DNA of 64,000 nt from Tetrahymena elliotti 4EA (lineage: Eukaryota > Ciliophora > Oligohymenophorea > Hymenostomatida > Tetrahymenidae), in assembly GCA_000231825.2 (NCBI GenBank), contig JH720301.1, positions 1,775,843-1,839,842 of the forward strand, given 5' to 3'. Shown one piece after another: positions 27,583 to 39,204 of this stretch. The notes under the pieces were generated by a model that was given only the letters and a program-made list of their open reading frames with translations, was not told where the DNA came from and ran no database searches. The translations under genes were made by a program, and so were the position numbers. Each line of letters opens with the position of its first letter. Position 1 is the stretch's first letter.

Positions 27583-28953
27583 AAAATATTTAAAAGAAAT
27601 TAAATATAAATTACTAACTTCACAAATATAATTGTAATATTTTTTGTATAATTTATATGGGAAAAACACTTCATAATATTACTTGTTTAAAATTTAAAAA
27701 ATATTTTTCAGTTGAGATAAATTTTTAGATTTTTATCTTTAAAATAAAAAGAATAATTTTCATTCTATTATTTATGGTATGTCCTTTTTTAAATTTTGAT
27801 TTGTTTGCCAATTCTCATGTTTTTTAATTTTTAGATCGTCATTATTGAGAAAAGTTCCCAAATAGAGATGTATTTATTTGATCACCGAATATTCAAAAGA
27901 TTTGTAATATCTCATCATTATACTCATAAAAATAAAAATAATTTAAATATTTATTGAATATAAATACTCATAAAAACAACCACAATTTCATAATTTTTGA
28001 TCATATTATACTGTTAAAATCTTTGTAAATCTTAATTATCATAACCATTTTAATTGAGCTTACTCATTTATTAATTTGAAATTTATCAATTTTTTGATTT
28101 ATTATATTATTTAAGTTAATTTTTTGAATGCCAATTTATAAGATTGAGAAGCTGTTTAAATTTTTCTTTTCTAAGTGGGCTGCATTATTAACTTCCTTTT
28201 AAGCTTAACCTACTTGTCCTATTTGGCATTCATTATATTAGAATAGAAAGAGTTAATTCTACTGACTATACTTAACATTAATTAAATTTAAAAGGGTTAA
28301 ATATAAAAAAGTATCAAAAAAATTTATCAAAATTAATTAATTTCTTATGAATGAAAGATCGAATTTTTAAAAAGTACAAAATTATGTCATGTTTTCTAAG
28401 AAATATAATATTTATGTTTCTTTGTGAGAAAACTTTTAAAATGGATTTTGAGATATTTCAGTCATTCTAATTATAGTAAATGAAGTTAAAAAGGAAGATA
28501 TATTTAGTTCTAGTACATACATAAAGAGCAATTAACTAAGACTATAACTATCAAAGTGAATGCATGCTATTTTTAAAGGATAGAGTGAACTAATAATATC
28601 TATCTATTCGGGGTAGATTTTATTCTTTATTCAGATTAATTTAATTAGATCGAGTGCATACATAATAAGTAAATAAATAGATCTAGAAAAAACTAAGTAA
28701 GATAAGCAAATTTAAAATGAAAAATTAAATTTCATTCATTATTTTGTATATAATTCCATGTTTTATTTGAAATGATTAATTAATTTCATAGTTATTTATT
28801 TATTTGCCTTAGTCTGAAGTATAAATTTTTTCTTCAGAAGATATATTAAGATTTATCAGATAATTTTTTGTTCATAAAAATAATAACAAATAGATAATTA
28901 AATAAATTAAATATATAGCAATATTAAACATATAAAAAAAGATTTAATTAAAA
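27583..28953. other. Intergenic spacer, Cactin to CTP synthase
   Basis: This is 1.37 kb of A+T-rich sequence holding the Cactin 3' flank and the CTP synthase promoter. With the ciliate code one frame is open from an ATG at 28351 to a TGA at 28768-28770 (139 codons). Its composition is not protein-like and it has no recognisable domain. With only one stop codon in use, such a length is expected by chance now and then, so I do not call it a gene. Nothing else is recognised. Confidence 0.5.
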
Positions 28954-31457
28954 ATGGACCCTGACCTTTAGTTGATTCATGATAGAATTATGAATATGGA
29001 TTTGGATGAAGTAATTGGTGAAGTTATCAAAAACAGAACCAAATTCTTAGTAGTTTGCGGTGGTGTTGCTTCTGGTATTGGTAAAGGTATTACTATTTCC
29101 AGTATTGCTTCTCTTTTGTAGAAGGCAGGCTCCAAAGTTTCTCTAATTAAAATTGATCCTTACCTTGTATGCATATTTATTTTTTTAAAGTTTAACTCTA
29201 ATTATTCTTTTATAATAAAGAACTAAGATGCTGGTACTATGTCTCCCTTCGAACATGGTGAATGCTATGTTCTCAATGATGGGTAATTTATTAAACATTT
29301 CTAAATCTATTATTTAAGATACTTTTAGCTCTACTATTGAAATTTTTTAATTATTTTTAATTTTATTCTTTTAGTGGTGAAGTCGATTTGGATTTAGGAA
29401 ATTATGAAAGATTCTTGGAAGTTAATTTCACCAAGGACCACAATATCACTTCAGGAAAAATATATGATGATGTTTTAAGGTAAATTTTTAGGAAATTTAG
29501 TTTTAGTATTTAATTATAATTAGTTGATGTGAAATGAAAGTTAATCTTTTTAAAAGCTTCAAGTAGGCATTAATTTAATTTGTTTTTTATATTAAAATAT
29601 TGTTAGAGGAGAAAGAGCTGGTGTTTATTTAGGTAAAACAGTCTAATTTATCCCTCATGTTACCGATAAGATTAAAGAGAAAATTTTAAAGGTATCTCAA
29701 ATTCCTATTGATGGATCCTTATAACCTCCTGATATTTGTTTAATTGAAATCGGCGGTACAGTTGGTGATCAAGAATCTACTTTCTTTTATGAATCTATCA
29801 GATAGTTGAAGAATGATATCTAAGATGTCTTAGTTGTTCTCATTACTTATGTTCTTGAGATTAAAGAAGAATTCAAGACAAAGCCCACCTAAAATGCTAT
29901 TAGAGTAAAATATTAATTTTAATTTAAAAAAACAGAAAAGCTAAATCTAAAATTGTAGCAAAATGAAGCTAAAAAATTTGATGTTTTACAATAAAATAAC
30001 TTATAAAAGTCAAAACTACTGGCTAAAAAATAAAATTTTAGAAATATTAAAATCTTTTTATTAACAAAAAAATAGAGTATGAATTAGCTTGGTTTAAACC
30101 CCAGCATCATAATCTTAAGAAGTTAAAATGAAATTGAATATGCAGCAATTAGAAAAGTAGCAGCATACGGCAACTTGTAAGAGCAATAAGTTATCAATAT
30201 TCCAGATAAGAAAGTTCTTTTTGAAGTTCCTTTTGTTATCACAAAAACTATGCTTATCCAAACTATTTAATCTAGATTCAATCTTCCTATCAAATTAAGT
30301 GATCTTTATGTTTATAAATGCTTCACAAAGCATCTTGCAATTATTGATCTTTAAGAAGATACTCCTATATGTATAGTTGGTAAATATATTACTTACAAGG
30401 ATGCTTATATGTCTATTATAAAGGCTATGGAAGTTTCTGGTTTTATTCTTAATATTAAACTCAAAATGAGTTGGATTGAATCTATACAATTAGAAGATGA
30501 TGTAATTTTATTTACCCTTTTATATCTTTATCAATATGTTTCTAACTTTCAATAAAATCTAAAAATAGTATGGTAAGGATGAAGGAACTAAGAAAGAAGC
30601 TGAAGAAGCATGGGCAAAAATTAAAGCTGCTAAGGGTATCTTTATTCCTGGTGGTTATGGAAACAGAGGTTTCAGAGGTAAAATAAAAGCAGCTTAATAT
30701 GCTAGAGAAAATAAAATTCCTTGTTTTGGTGTCTGCTTTGGATTCTAAGCTATGGTCGTTGAATATGCTATCAATGTTCTTGGTATTAAGGATGCCTATT
30801 CTGAAGAGCATAATGATAAATTCCTATCTAAGAATTATGTCATTAAACTCTTACCTGATACAAGTATTATTGAGTTAGGTGCTACTATGCGTCTTGGTTC
30901 TAAGAAGACAATTATTTCGTAATTATAAATAAAAAAAATATCAATTTACTTATTCATTTTTTTAATAAAAAAAAGAGATAAAAATTCACTTGCATACAAG
31001 ATTTATAATAAAAAAGAAATATATGAAAGACATAGACATAGATATGAATTCAATAGTGAATATTTGGAAAGATATCAAAAAGCTGGATTAAAATTTACAG
31101 GTGTTGATGAAACTGGCATTCGTTATTCAGTAATTTCTTTGAATTAGCAATTTATTTTTCTAAAAATCATTATTGCTTTTTTAATATTCCTTACCAAAAA
31201 TAATTTTGATTTAATAAATAATTTTACTTTAAAATAAAAAGATTTGTGAATTACCTGATCACCCTTTCTATTTGGGTACTTAATTCCATCCTGAATTCAA
31301 CAATAAATATACTAAACCATGTCCTACTTATAGTGCTTGGATCGCAGCTGTTGCTGGCAAACTCCAACAAAATTTAGAAAAAAATAATGGTATTTTTAAA
31401 GTAATAATGAGTGAGGCTTTTCCTGATGAAAAAAAAAATTTAGCTAACAAAATTTGA
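28954..31457 (+). CDS. CTPS: CTP synthase (glutamine-hydrolysing)
   Basis: It makes CTP from UTP, ATP and glutamine-derived ammonia, the last step of de novo pyrimidine nucleotide synthesis, in the cytosol. Eight exons (28954-29166, 29221-29282, 29375-29479, 29607-29904, 30076-30501, 30569-30918, 30976-31129, 31242-31457) join in phase to 607 residues, a normal eukaryotic length. The synthase half shows [54 protein letters not shown] and KTKPTQN. The class I glutaminase half shows the GGYGNRG oxyanion region, the nucleophile Cys in [16 protein letters not shown] sequence and the catalytic His-Glu in QFHPEF. Oddities are [13 protein letters not shown] where most enzymes have IESMPF, and GATMRLG for GGTMRLG. 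All catalytic residues are present, so it should be active. The start is the first ATG, a few codons before the conserved core. Confidence 0.95.
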
Positions 31458-31779
31458 TTTAAAATATTTATTAAAAGAAAAATCTATTGAATAAATAAAA
31501 CAAATAATAAAGGTTTTTAATTTAACTTAAGTTAATAATTTAACATTATTGACCATATATGCATGTATTAGTTCACAAATTTTAATTTAATTAATTCTTA
31601 TTCAAATATTTTTGAATACATTTTATTTTTATGTTACAATTTATGTACAATTCTATTATCTCTAGATTAATAATTTTGGTATAATATTTTTTTATTGAAT
31701 TTCACATTTTATTTCTTGATTTTATATTAAAATCTAGAATGAAAAATATGTATTGGTTAACAACAGATTTTCAGATTAC
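31458..31779. other. Convergent 3' spacer, CTP synthase / RPA2-like
   Basis: These 322 A+T-rich bases lie between two genes that end toward each other. They presumably hold both polyadenylation sites. No gene or repeat is seen. Confidence 0.6.
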
Positions 31780-32841
31780 TCATTAAATTGGTTATTATTC
31801 TATCTCCATTTCCTTTTAAAAGATAGATTCTTTTAAAGTAGAAATTTCTATTCTATTTCTCTTCTCCATTTCTTCTCTTTATCTATATTTTCATATCAAA
31901 ATTTAATATAACAATTATCATACCACCATATTTCAAATAAATTTTGTTTTGAAAATATTTAAAATAATTTATTTTAAAATTTACTTGGCTTTTATGTATA
32001 TTGGGTTATTTTGTATAGGTGATTTTATCTTTTAGATAAATCCGTCTTTACGTTCTAAATAGGATTTGATCACATCTAGATTATGTTATGTTATTTCATT
32101 TGCATTTTATACTATCTTAATAGTTTAGCAATTATTTTTCCATACTGATTCTGTTACTGAATATTTTGGCTTTACAATTACTTTTACATAGCATCCCATA
32201 AGCATTTTATCTGGATTTGATCTTTTTTTAAGAAAAGTTTGAGTTGTTTATAATTTTCATAAATTGTTAACAAATATATTATTACTACCAATTTTCAGTT
32301 CTTTTTAAGTATTCAACTAAATTTTCTTCATCATTTTAAGGCTAATAAAGTATAGCTTAGCATACATCAGTTAAATCGCAAATTTATATTGCCATAAAAG
32401 GCTATTCTCCTTTCATAGTGTATGCTCTCCCATAAAGTATACCACAAACATGTCCTACTAATTCTACTAATTCCACAGGCTAACCTTCAACTTCTAATCT
32501 CAAATTTATATTAGTAATTGCTTTGTTAAGCATTAAGCATGTCAATGGGATAATAGATTAGCTCCATTTCTTTTCTCTCTTTTTATTATAAATTATTTTT
32601 AAGAATAAAAATGATTTTCAAAATAAAATACTTCAAAGTGATGAACTGATGAAGCACGGGTTTCTCCTTCAGGTGATACTAATCCTCCATATGATACTTC
32701 TGTGGATTAAGAAATATTTATTTTCAACTTCTTTTTTTAAATATTTGGTTTTTTTTGATTAGGTATAATTATTGCAGAGCTCTCATCTGAAACTCTATTT
32801 GGGCTTTTTGGGGGATTTTATTTGGCAATTTCTTAATCCAT
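31780..32841 (-). CDS. RFA2: RPA2/Rfa2-like single-stranded DNA-binding OB-fold subunit
   Basis: This is probably the middle subunit of replication protein A, or of the RPA-like telomerase accessory complex known in Tetrahymena. It would bind single-stranded DNA as part of a trimer in the nucleus. Four exons (32632-32841, 32286-32578, 31985-32221, 31780-31882) join in phase to 280 residues, close to the usual ~270. After a Q/K-rich N-terminus comes YGGLVSPEGE, like the glycine-rich leader of RPA2. The OB fold follows (about 75-190): IIPLTCLMLNKAI, VELVELVGHVCGILYG and YVKVIVKPKYS. NANEITQHNLDVIKSYL then matches the helix closing the RPA2 core. No clear winged-helix domain is seen at the end, and the last exon is the least certain. 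Exon 1 lies partly inside the tandem repeat, whose copies carry fragments of it. Confidence 0.65.
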
Positions 32842-33299
32842 TTAGCACAATAAATGGTTTTTTTACTTGAATATGTTTAATAGTTTAATTGATATTTGTT
32901 TGCAAATTTAATCAAAATTGGTGAATTTAACAAATTAAAATATACTTTGAAATCACTTCTAATTACCGCGAAGTTCTTTATATTTTATTATACACACAAA
33001 TATTGAAAATTTAAATTTAGTCAGAATAATAAAGATTCTTTCAAATTTCTTCAAACTTTTATTCTAACAAGCCATTTTTCTTTTATTAACAAAATTCTTA
33101 ACTAAAATGTTTAGGATTAATACTAAGAAACATCTTTAGCCACAATTTAATTGTAGAAAAAAAATACTAATAACACTTTAACAAATTTTTAATGAGTGAG
33201 ATAAAGTGAGATATTATTAAGTGAATATTAAAATGGGTGGAAATTTATGGATTAAAAGATTGAATAAAAATACCATATCTCAAAGAATTATTTTTAGGA

Positions 33300-33345
33300 A
33301 TGGCAAGAAAGACTAAAACTGAAGGTAATTTGATAATAATAGTTG
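33300..33345 (+). pseudogene. Truncated 5' stub of the surface-protein gene (unit 1)
   Basis: An ATG at 33300 opens a frame aligning weakly with the first residues of the gene at 35289 (KT and a run of I/V). It hits the T tract that starts the next unit and then TGA. It sits at the position where the real gene starts in unit 4. The start codon is kept but there is no body. Confidence 0.5.
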
Positions 33346-33438
33346 TTTTTTTTTGATTAGGTATAACTATTTTAGAGTTTTCATCTGAAACTCTATTTGT
33401 ATTTTTTGGGGGATTTTTTTGAGAATTTGTTAATCTAT
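33346..33438 (-). pseudogene. Truncated RPA2 5' stub, start codon lost (unit 2)
   Basis: On the minus strand it encodes the same frame as RPA2 residues 2-31 (NPPK, NRVSDE, IIPNQKK-like motifs), but the ATG has become ATA. Past the A tract it runs into the stub of the surface-protein gene instead of RPA2. It is a duplication remnant. Confidence 0.75.
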
Positions 33439-33881
33439 TTAACAAAAATGAAGAAAAAACTTTTTTACTTGAATATCCTAAATCATTTAATTAATATTTG
33501 CTTACAATTTAATAAAAATTTGTTAATTTAATAAATTAAAATTTACATTAAAAGAAGTTCTGAGAATAACTCAATTCTATATATTTTACTATACATGGGT
33601 AAATATTGAATTTTAAAGTCTATTCAGAATAATAAAGATTAGTTCAAACTTCTTTCTTCTAATAAACTATTCTTCTTTTTTAACAAAATTCTCAATCAAA
33701 ATGTTTAGAAATTAATACAAAAAAAATCTTTGACCACAATTTATTGATGAAAACAAATACTACTAATACTTCTGTCTATCATAAGACAAAGATATTATTT
33801 AGTGGATATTAAAGTGGGGGGAAATTTATGGATTTAAAAATAGAATACAAATATACAATATATAAAGAGATAAAGTCAAGA

Positions 33882-33925
33882 ATAGTAATAAATACGATAA
33901 CTAAATGTATTTTGATAATAACTGG
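33882..33925 (+). pseudogene. Truncated surface-gene 5' stub, start codon lost (unit 2)
   Basis: Read in frame it gives IVINTITKCILII, against MVIKTIAQCIFIA at the true gene start. The ATG is ATA here. It stops at the T tract where unit 3 begins. This is the clearest evidence that each unit once carried the gene's first codons. Confidence 0.75.
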
Positions 33926-34017
33926 TTTTTTTTTGATTAGGTATAATTATCATAGAGCTTTCATCTTAAACTCTATTTTGGCTTTTAGGGATTTTATTTA
34001 ATCATTTTTTAATCCAT
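33926..34017 (-). pseudogene. Truncated RPA2 5' stub, frameshifted (unit 3)
   Basis: The minus-strand ATG at 34017 is kept (MDQKMIKQNP), but small deletions shift the frame and bring TGA soon after. The nucleotide match to RPA2 exon 1 continues through the AATAGAGTTT and ATACCTAATC blocks to the A tract. Confidence 0.7.
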
Positions 34018-34545
34018 TTAGCAATAATAAATAAAGAATTTTTATCTTGAATATGTTTAAAAATCTAAATGATATTTGTAGGTAAGCAAATTTAATAAAT
34101 AATTAGTCTATTAATCTATTTAAATTTACTTTGAAATCACTTCTGATTATGGCTAAGTTCTATATATTTTATATTAAATGACAAATATTGAATTTTTAAA
34201 TTTCGTCTTAAAAATAAAAATTAGTTCAAATTTCTTCAAACTTTTTATTCTAAAAATTAAATATCAAAGCAATTATGATATCATTTAAATTATTTATAAA
34301 ACATTTTTAATTCAAATTAAGAATATCAGAACTAAATCCAACCATTTTTCTTATTTAAACAAAATCTCAATCTAAATGTTTAGAAATTAATGCAAAGAAA
34401 CATCTTTAACCACAGATTATTGAGGAAAAAAATACTTTTGTATTTTTAATGAGTGAAATTGACAAGCATGTTATTTTGTAGATATTAAAGTGGGGGGAAG
34501 TTTATAGATTTAAATATTTGAATAAAAATACAATATCCTAAAGAA

Positions 34546-34583
34546 ATAATTAAAAAAACTAAATGTATTTTGATAATAGTTAG
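34546..34583 (+). pseudogene. Truncated surface-gene 5' stub (unit 3)
   Basis: It encodes IIKKTKCILII, matching VIKTIAQCIFIA of the intact gene with a two-codon deletion and loss of the ATG. It ends at the T tract of unit 4. Confidence 0.65.
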
Positions 34584-34667
34584 TTTTTTTTAATTAGATA
34601 TTAATATTGTAGAGCTTTCATCTGAAACTTTTTTTGGGGAATTTTATTTAAGAGTTTCTTAACCCAT
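34584..34667 (-). pseudogene. Truncated RPA2 5' stub, start kept (unit 4)
   Basis: The minus-strand ATG at 34667 opens MGQETLKQNSPKKVSDESS. It matches RPA2 residues 1-22 with a 4-codon deletion, then continues to NQKK at the A tract. The frame is open but leads into the unit 3 surface-gene stub in antisense, so no RPA2 body follows. Confidence 0.7.
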
Positions 34668-35147
34668 TTAGTAATAATAAATAAAAGATTTTTTATTTAA
34701 ATCTGTTAATAATTTATTTGATACTTGCTTACAAATTTAATTAAAATTAGTGAATTAATCTATTCAAATTTACTTAGAAATCACTTCTGATTATGGCTAA
34801 GTGGCTAAGTTCTCTTTATTTTATTATAAATGGCAAATATCGAATTTTTAAGTCTAGTCTGAATTATAAAAATTAGTTCAAATTTCTTCAAACTTTTTAT
34901 TCTAAAAATTTGATATCTAGGCAATTATAATATGATATAATACCCTCATTATAAATTTTTAATTCAAATTAGGTATTTCTGAATTGAACCCAACATTTTT
35001 CTTTTTTAATCACTTAATCAAAATGTTTAAAAAATTAAACTCAGAAACATCATTGACCACAGTTTTTTGAGGAAAAAAATACTCCTAATATTTTTGTATT
35101 TTTAAAGAGTGAAGTAGACAAAGATATTATTAAGTGGATATTAATTA

Positions 35148-35165
35148 AAGTGGGGGGAAGTTTAA
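35148..35165. promoter_or_regulatory. G-rich conserved block in each promoter unit
   Basis: AGTGGGGGGAAGTTTA lies about 125-140 bases before the surface-gene ATG. Close matches lie at the same place in the other units: 33231-33250 (AATGGGTGGAAATTTATGG), 33811-33829 and 34488-34503. A six-G run is striking in spacer DNA this rich in A and T, and it stayed while neighbouring bases changed. Binding of a regulator is inferred only. Confidence 0.4.
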
Positions 35166-35288
35166 ACATTAAAAAATTGAATAGAAATACAATAACTTTA
35201 TCAGATAGATATACAATAATTAATTTATATATTAAAAGATATTAACAATCTTAACAAAGTAAATAAAAACTGAAATATTAAGAACAGA

Positions 35289-38200
35289 ATGGTAATAAAA
35301 ACTATTGCTCAATGTATTTTTATAGCTATTTTATTAGTCATTTAAGTACGAGGAGATATAAATTTCTGTGAAGAGACTATCTATGTTCAAAGCTATTAGT
35401 GTGGTGCTGGATATATAGAAATATGTACTAAATGTTAGAGTAATTACATATTATCAGATGACTTCTCAAAGTGTTATCCCTTATTAAACATAAACACTGC
35501 AAGTAATTAAAACTCTCCTCTTTAATCATGTAAAAGAATGGATTAAAGATTGCTCTGCTAAGAACCTGATAGATGTTCTGTATTGCTAGAAAGTTCCCAT
35601 TATTTTGCAAAAATTAATGATGATAAATGTGCAATCATATCTGATGATTTATCAACTTGTGTAATGCCAAAATTTGGATACACTTATATCCCTCTTGAAA
35701 AAAAGTATTCTCAAGTTGACTAAAGCATGTGTGCTATTTTTAATTCATAAACAAAAAAATGTGAAAAGTATTATTACAGATTTCTTCCAGTTCAGGGATT
35801 AGATTATTCTGTTTTTTATTAGGATTTCATTAATTTTGATAGAGTACTACCTAATTCTCATTCAAATGACATATAATGCTAAGCTCCTTATACTTTCTAG
35901 CCTTAAAATCAGAAATATTTTGGATGCATTCTCTAATAAACTGAAGCTTAAGACAATTGCCTGAAGTTTAATGAAATAAATGAATGCGAGATTTGCAAAG
36001 AATCATTTGCTATCAATTCTATTAATGGATAATGCGAACCGTTTCCTTACACCTTTAAAGGATGCTAAATCTAATAAATATCAGGTAAATTTAGTAAATG
36101 CTTAAAATGTTAAAAAGGATATGTCTATGATCAAGGTACCTGTGTTGAAGTTAAAAACTGCATATTCTTTGATTAGAATTACCCATTCTCATGTTTAGTT
36201 TGTAATTCTCCTTATTTTGGTGTTTAATGTGAATTTTAAAAGAACATAGAAAACTGTGTAGCCTAAACTAGTGAAGGTACAATTGGATTTGGTACATGCC
36301 TCAAATGTGATAATGTAGATTTTTATTATACTGATGGTAATAGTTGCATTTTAAGAAAGGATTCTTTTAATTGCAAAGAAAAACATCCTCTTGGGGATTA
36401 TTGCAATTCTTTAACTGATTAGGATGGGCACTATTTAAATTTTGTACCATATTTCTATGAATATCCAACAATTTTTAGAGTATTCAAAGATTAAGAAAGA
36501 TTATTTACTTAATCAAATTTTCTTAATTAAAATCATAAATAATATTTTGATTCAATAGGAGTAAAATTTGCAGTTTAGGGAATTCAACTACGTAATTATA
36601 CTCCTGTAAATGGATGTACAAAATACTCCATTGTAATGGATCTATGCATTGAATGTGCTTCAGGAAAATATTTACAAGTAAAAGAAAAGTTAACATAATG
36701 TGTTGATGGAGTTCCTTCTCGTTTAGAAGGTTGCGAGCTTGAAGATGAAAATTAATCATGCTTTTTATGTAAGGAATTCTATATTTTTGATTAAAAAATT
36801 GGAAGATGCAGTTCAGATAATAATAAAAAATGTATTTACTCTTATTACGATTTATCATAAAATCAAATCTGCCTTGTGTGTGCAGAAGGGAGTATTTTAA
36901 ATTCCAGTAATTCTGAATGCAAATAAGCAGAATTATGTCACAATGATCCAGTAAAATACTACTAAAATGGTTCAAAATTAGAATGCTCTAAAGGTTCTTA
37001 GTACATGAATACCATATAAATAATAGGATCTAATTCTCCAGTATGTATAGCTAACTCTAATAACTGCAAAACTAATGTTAATGGAACTTGTTTAGATTGT
37101 TAAAATGGATTTACTTATAATACTAAAACAAAGTCTTGTATTAAATCAGAAGGTAAACTAAGCAATTGTTAGAAAACAACAGATTCTACATCATGCTAAA
37201 CATGCAATTAAAATTATTCTTTAAAAAATGAATAATGTATATCTGATTGTTTGGAATAATAGAACTCTTGTTTTTCTTAATATTGTGCAAGTCCTTGCTT
37301 TAATTCTTATCAATAGTGCAGATCATGCTAAGAAGGTTATGTTTTAATGAATGGAAATTGTGTATTTATTTGTCCTGATGGATAGAAAGTCTATAATATT
37401 TATTAATGTCCAAACCCATCTACTCCTTGTAACACTAAATGTTCAGCGTGTGCAACTGATAATCCTAACTACTGTACTTCATGCCCTACGCCTTATATAT
37501 AGAGTAATGGGGAATGTGTTAATTAATGCCCTTTAGGATATTTTAATGATCCAGCTAAAAATATTTGTATAGCTTGCACATATTAATGCTTAACTTGTAG
37601 CTCTATTAACACTTGTACTTCTTGCTCAAATAATAATTACTTAACTAAAGATGGATTTTGTTGTAATCCTTCATGCTAGAGTTGCTTAGATACAAATCCT
37701 AATTTCTGTACATCTTGTCCTCAATCCTAAATATTAGTTAATGGAATTTGCAAATCTGATTGTAAACCTGGATAATATCTTAATTTATTAAGTGAGTGTT
37801 AAAATTGTCCTTCCTAATGCCTTACATGCTCTTCTGTTGATAAATGTACTACCTGTACCTCCTCATCTACTTCAATAGAAACTAATTGTCTATGCTAAGA
37901 ATCCTAATTTATATTAGGATATAAATGTATTAAAGCATGTCCATTTGGTTGGATTGAAGATACTGCAGCTAGAAAATGCAATAGATATTGCTAAGATAAT
38001 TAATTTATGGAATATAATTAGTAATCTTAGAAATTCTAATGTAGTTAAGTTACAGACTCGTCCTCCAGTTATTGTTATCAGATCATAAATTAGATACCTA
38101 ATTTAGTAAATCTAAAGCTAAAAAAGGTTGATATAGAAGATAAAGAACTCTTTTTAGATATAGGTCTAAATGAAATCCCAGCTTCATGTTTTACTTATAA

Positions 38201-39083
38201 ATTAGTTGGAGAACCTTCATACGAAATTCTATTAACAACTGTTTAGGCAAGTTAAACCACCTAAACTTTATTAGAGGCTAAAATCCTTAAAGAAGATCTA
38301 AAAAAACCAGAAAATGTGAAGTTTGATGATAAGTATTATCATTTAAATTTCTAAATCTTTTACATGGATTATTTATAATTTTCTGCAAAAGTAAAATTAA
38401 CTGGTTAATTTACTTTGGTATTGACAAATGACTTAGAATATACTGGTGAGAATTCTGAGTTTGATACTGTTTGTGAAGAATGTGATGTTCCAGAAGATAA
38501 ATTAGTAACTTCATCAACTTCAGTTACATGTGATCAAAATATTAATTGTGGTTAAGGAAAAATTTCAGTAACTACTAATACATAAGTCATTATTACATAA
38601 TCTATTACTGACTCATAATACTAAAATTACAAGCTTCTACCTCATTCTCTTAAGATTAAAGTAGGTTCTTAATCTTCTAATCCAACTATCATCTTGATTC
38701 AAAAGTATACTTATGATAATTCTAAACTTGGTTAAATCACTTATACATTCTCATCATTAGGTAGTGCAAAGGGTACACTTGTTGTTACATCTAAAGCTCT
38801 TATATCAAGAAGAATTTTAGAATCATCGAGCGCTTTAAATGGTTATAAATATAGTTCATAACAATTTGAAATCGAAATAAAAGATAACAATACTCAAAAT
38901 GAAGAAGGTCTTGGTATTACATCTATAATATTAATATCATGCTTTAGTATTGTTGGTATTGTTCTTTTGATTATTGTTACAATCTTAATCATTCGCTATA
39001 GAAAGAAATAAAGAATTATGAAAGTTTACCCAATTTAAGTTTCCTAATAAGAATAAAGTTAAGTTATTATTAATTAATAATGA
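35289..39083 (+). CDS. Cysteine-rich type I membrane protein, 1264 residues
   Basis: Function is unknown; a surface or secretory membrane protein is inferred. One exon of 1265 codons begins with a clear signal peptide (MVIKTIAQCIFIAILLVIQVRG). Residues ~25-920 hold irregular cysteine-rich units with CxxC pairs and CxxCxxxxY/F patterns, becoming regular in the second half (CPSQCLTCSS..CTTC, like furin/growth-factor-receptor repeats). Residues ~920-1195 are nearly cysteine-free and may form a beta-rich domain. A membrane helix follows at about 1206-1236 (SIILISCFSIVGIVLL), then RYRKK and a short Q-rich tail ending at a TGA at 39081-39083. It is related in style to the two giant proteins but shorter and intronless. 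Its promoter lies in the four-fold repeat, so it may be driven by duplicated control elements. Confidence 0.85.
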
Positions 39084-39204
39084 AAATAATAAGAAATCAA
39101 TATTTTATTTTTTAAAGTATATAATGTATGATTTTTTATTTTTACATTATGTATTATAAATAGATTATTTAATTTACATTAAAATAAAAAAATTGTTTTT
39201 TTTT

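Larger units (their letters stand above)
32749..35335. repeat. Four tandem copies of a bidirectional promoter block
   Basis: The units begin at T tracts at about 32749, 33346, 33926 and 34584. The last runs into the surface-protein gene. Spacing is 597, 580, 658 and about 750 bases. Each unit reads, left to right: the first ~25-30 codons of the RPA2-like gene on the minus strand, about 450-550 bases of intergenic DNA, then the first ~11-15 codons of the surface-protein gene on the plus strand. Shared landmarks are CATCTGAAACTC, GAAATCACTTCT, AACATCTTT-CCACA and AGTGGGGGGAA. Units 3 and 4 share an extra ~85 bases absent from units 1 and 2. Only the leftmost RPA2 end and the rightmost surface-gene end are intact, so the block was most likely multiplied by unequal exchange. 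Confidence 0.85.

Noticed and set aside
28351..28770. 139-codon frame in the ciliate code upstream of CTP synthase
   Set aside because: With TGA as the only stop, such lengths occur by chance in spacer DNA; codon choice and residue composition are not gene-like and no domain is visible.
33245..33445. 66-residue minus-strand standard-code ORF
   Set aside because: It is the decayed RPA2 5' stub of repeat unit 2 fused to antisense of the surface-gene stub, not an independent gene.
36523..36975. 150-residue minus-strand ORF
   Set aside because: It lies antisense to the intact single-exon surface-protein gene, whose frame and signal peptide are convincing.
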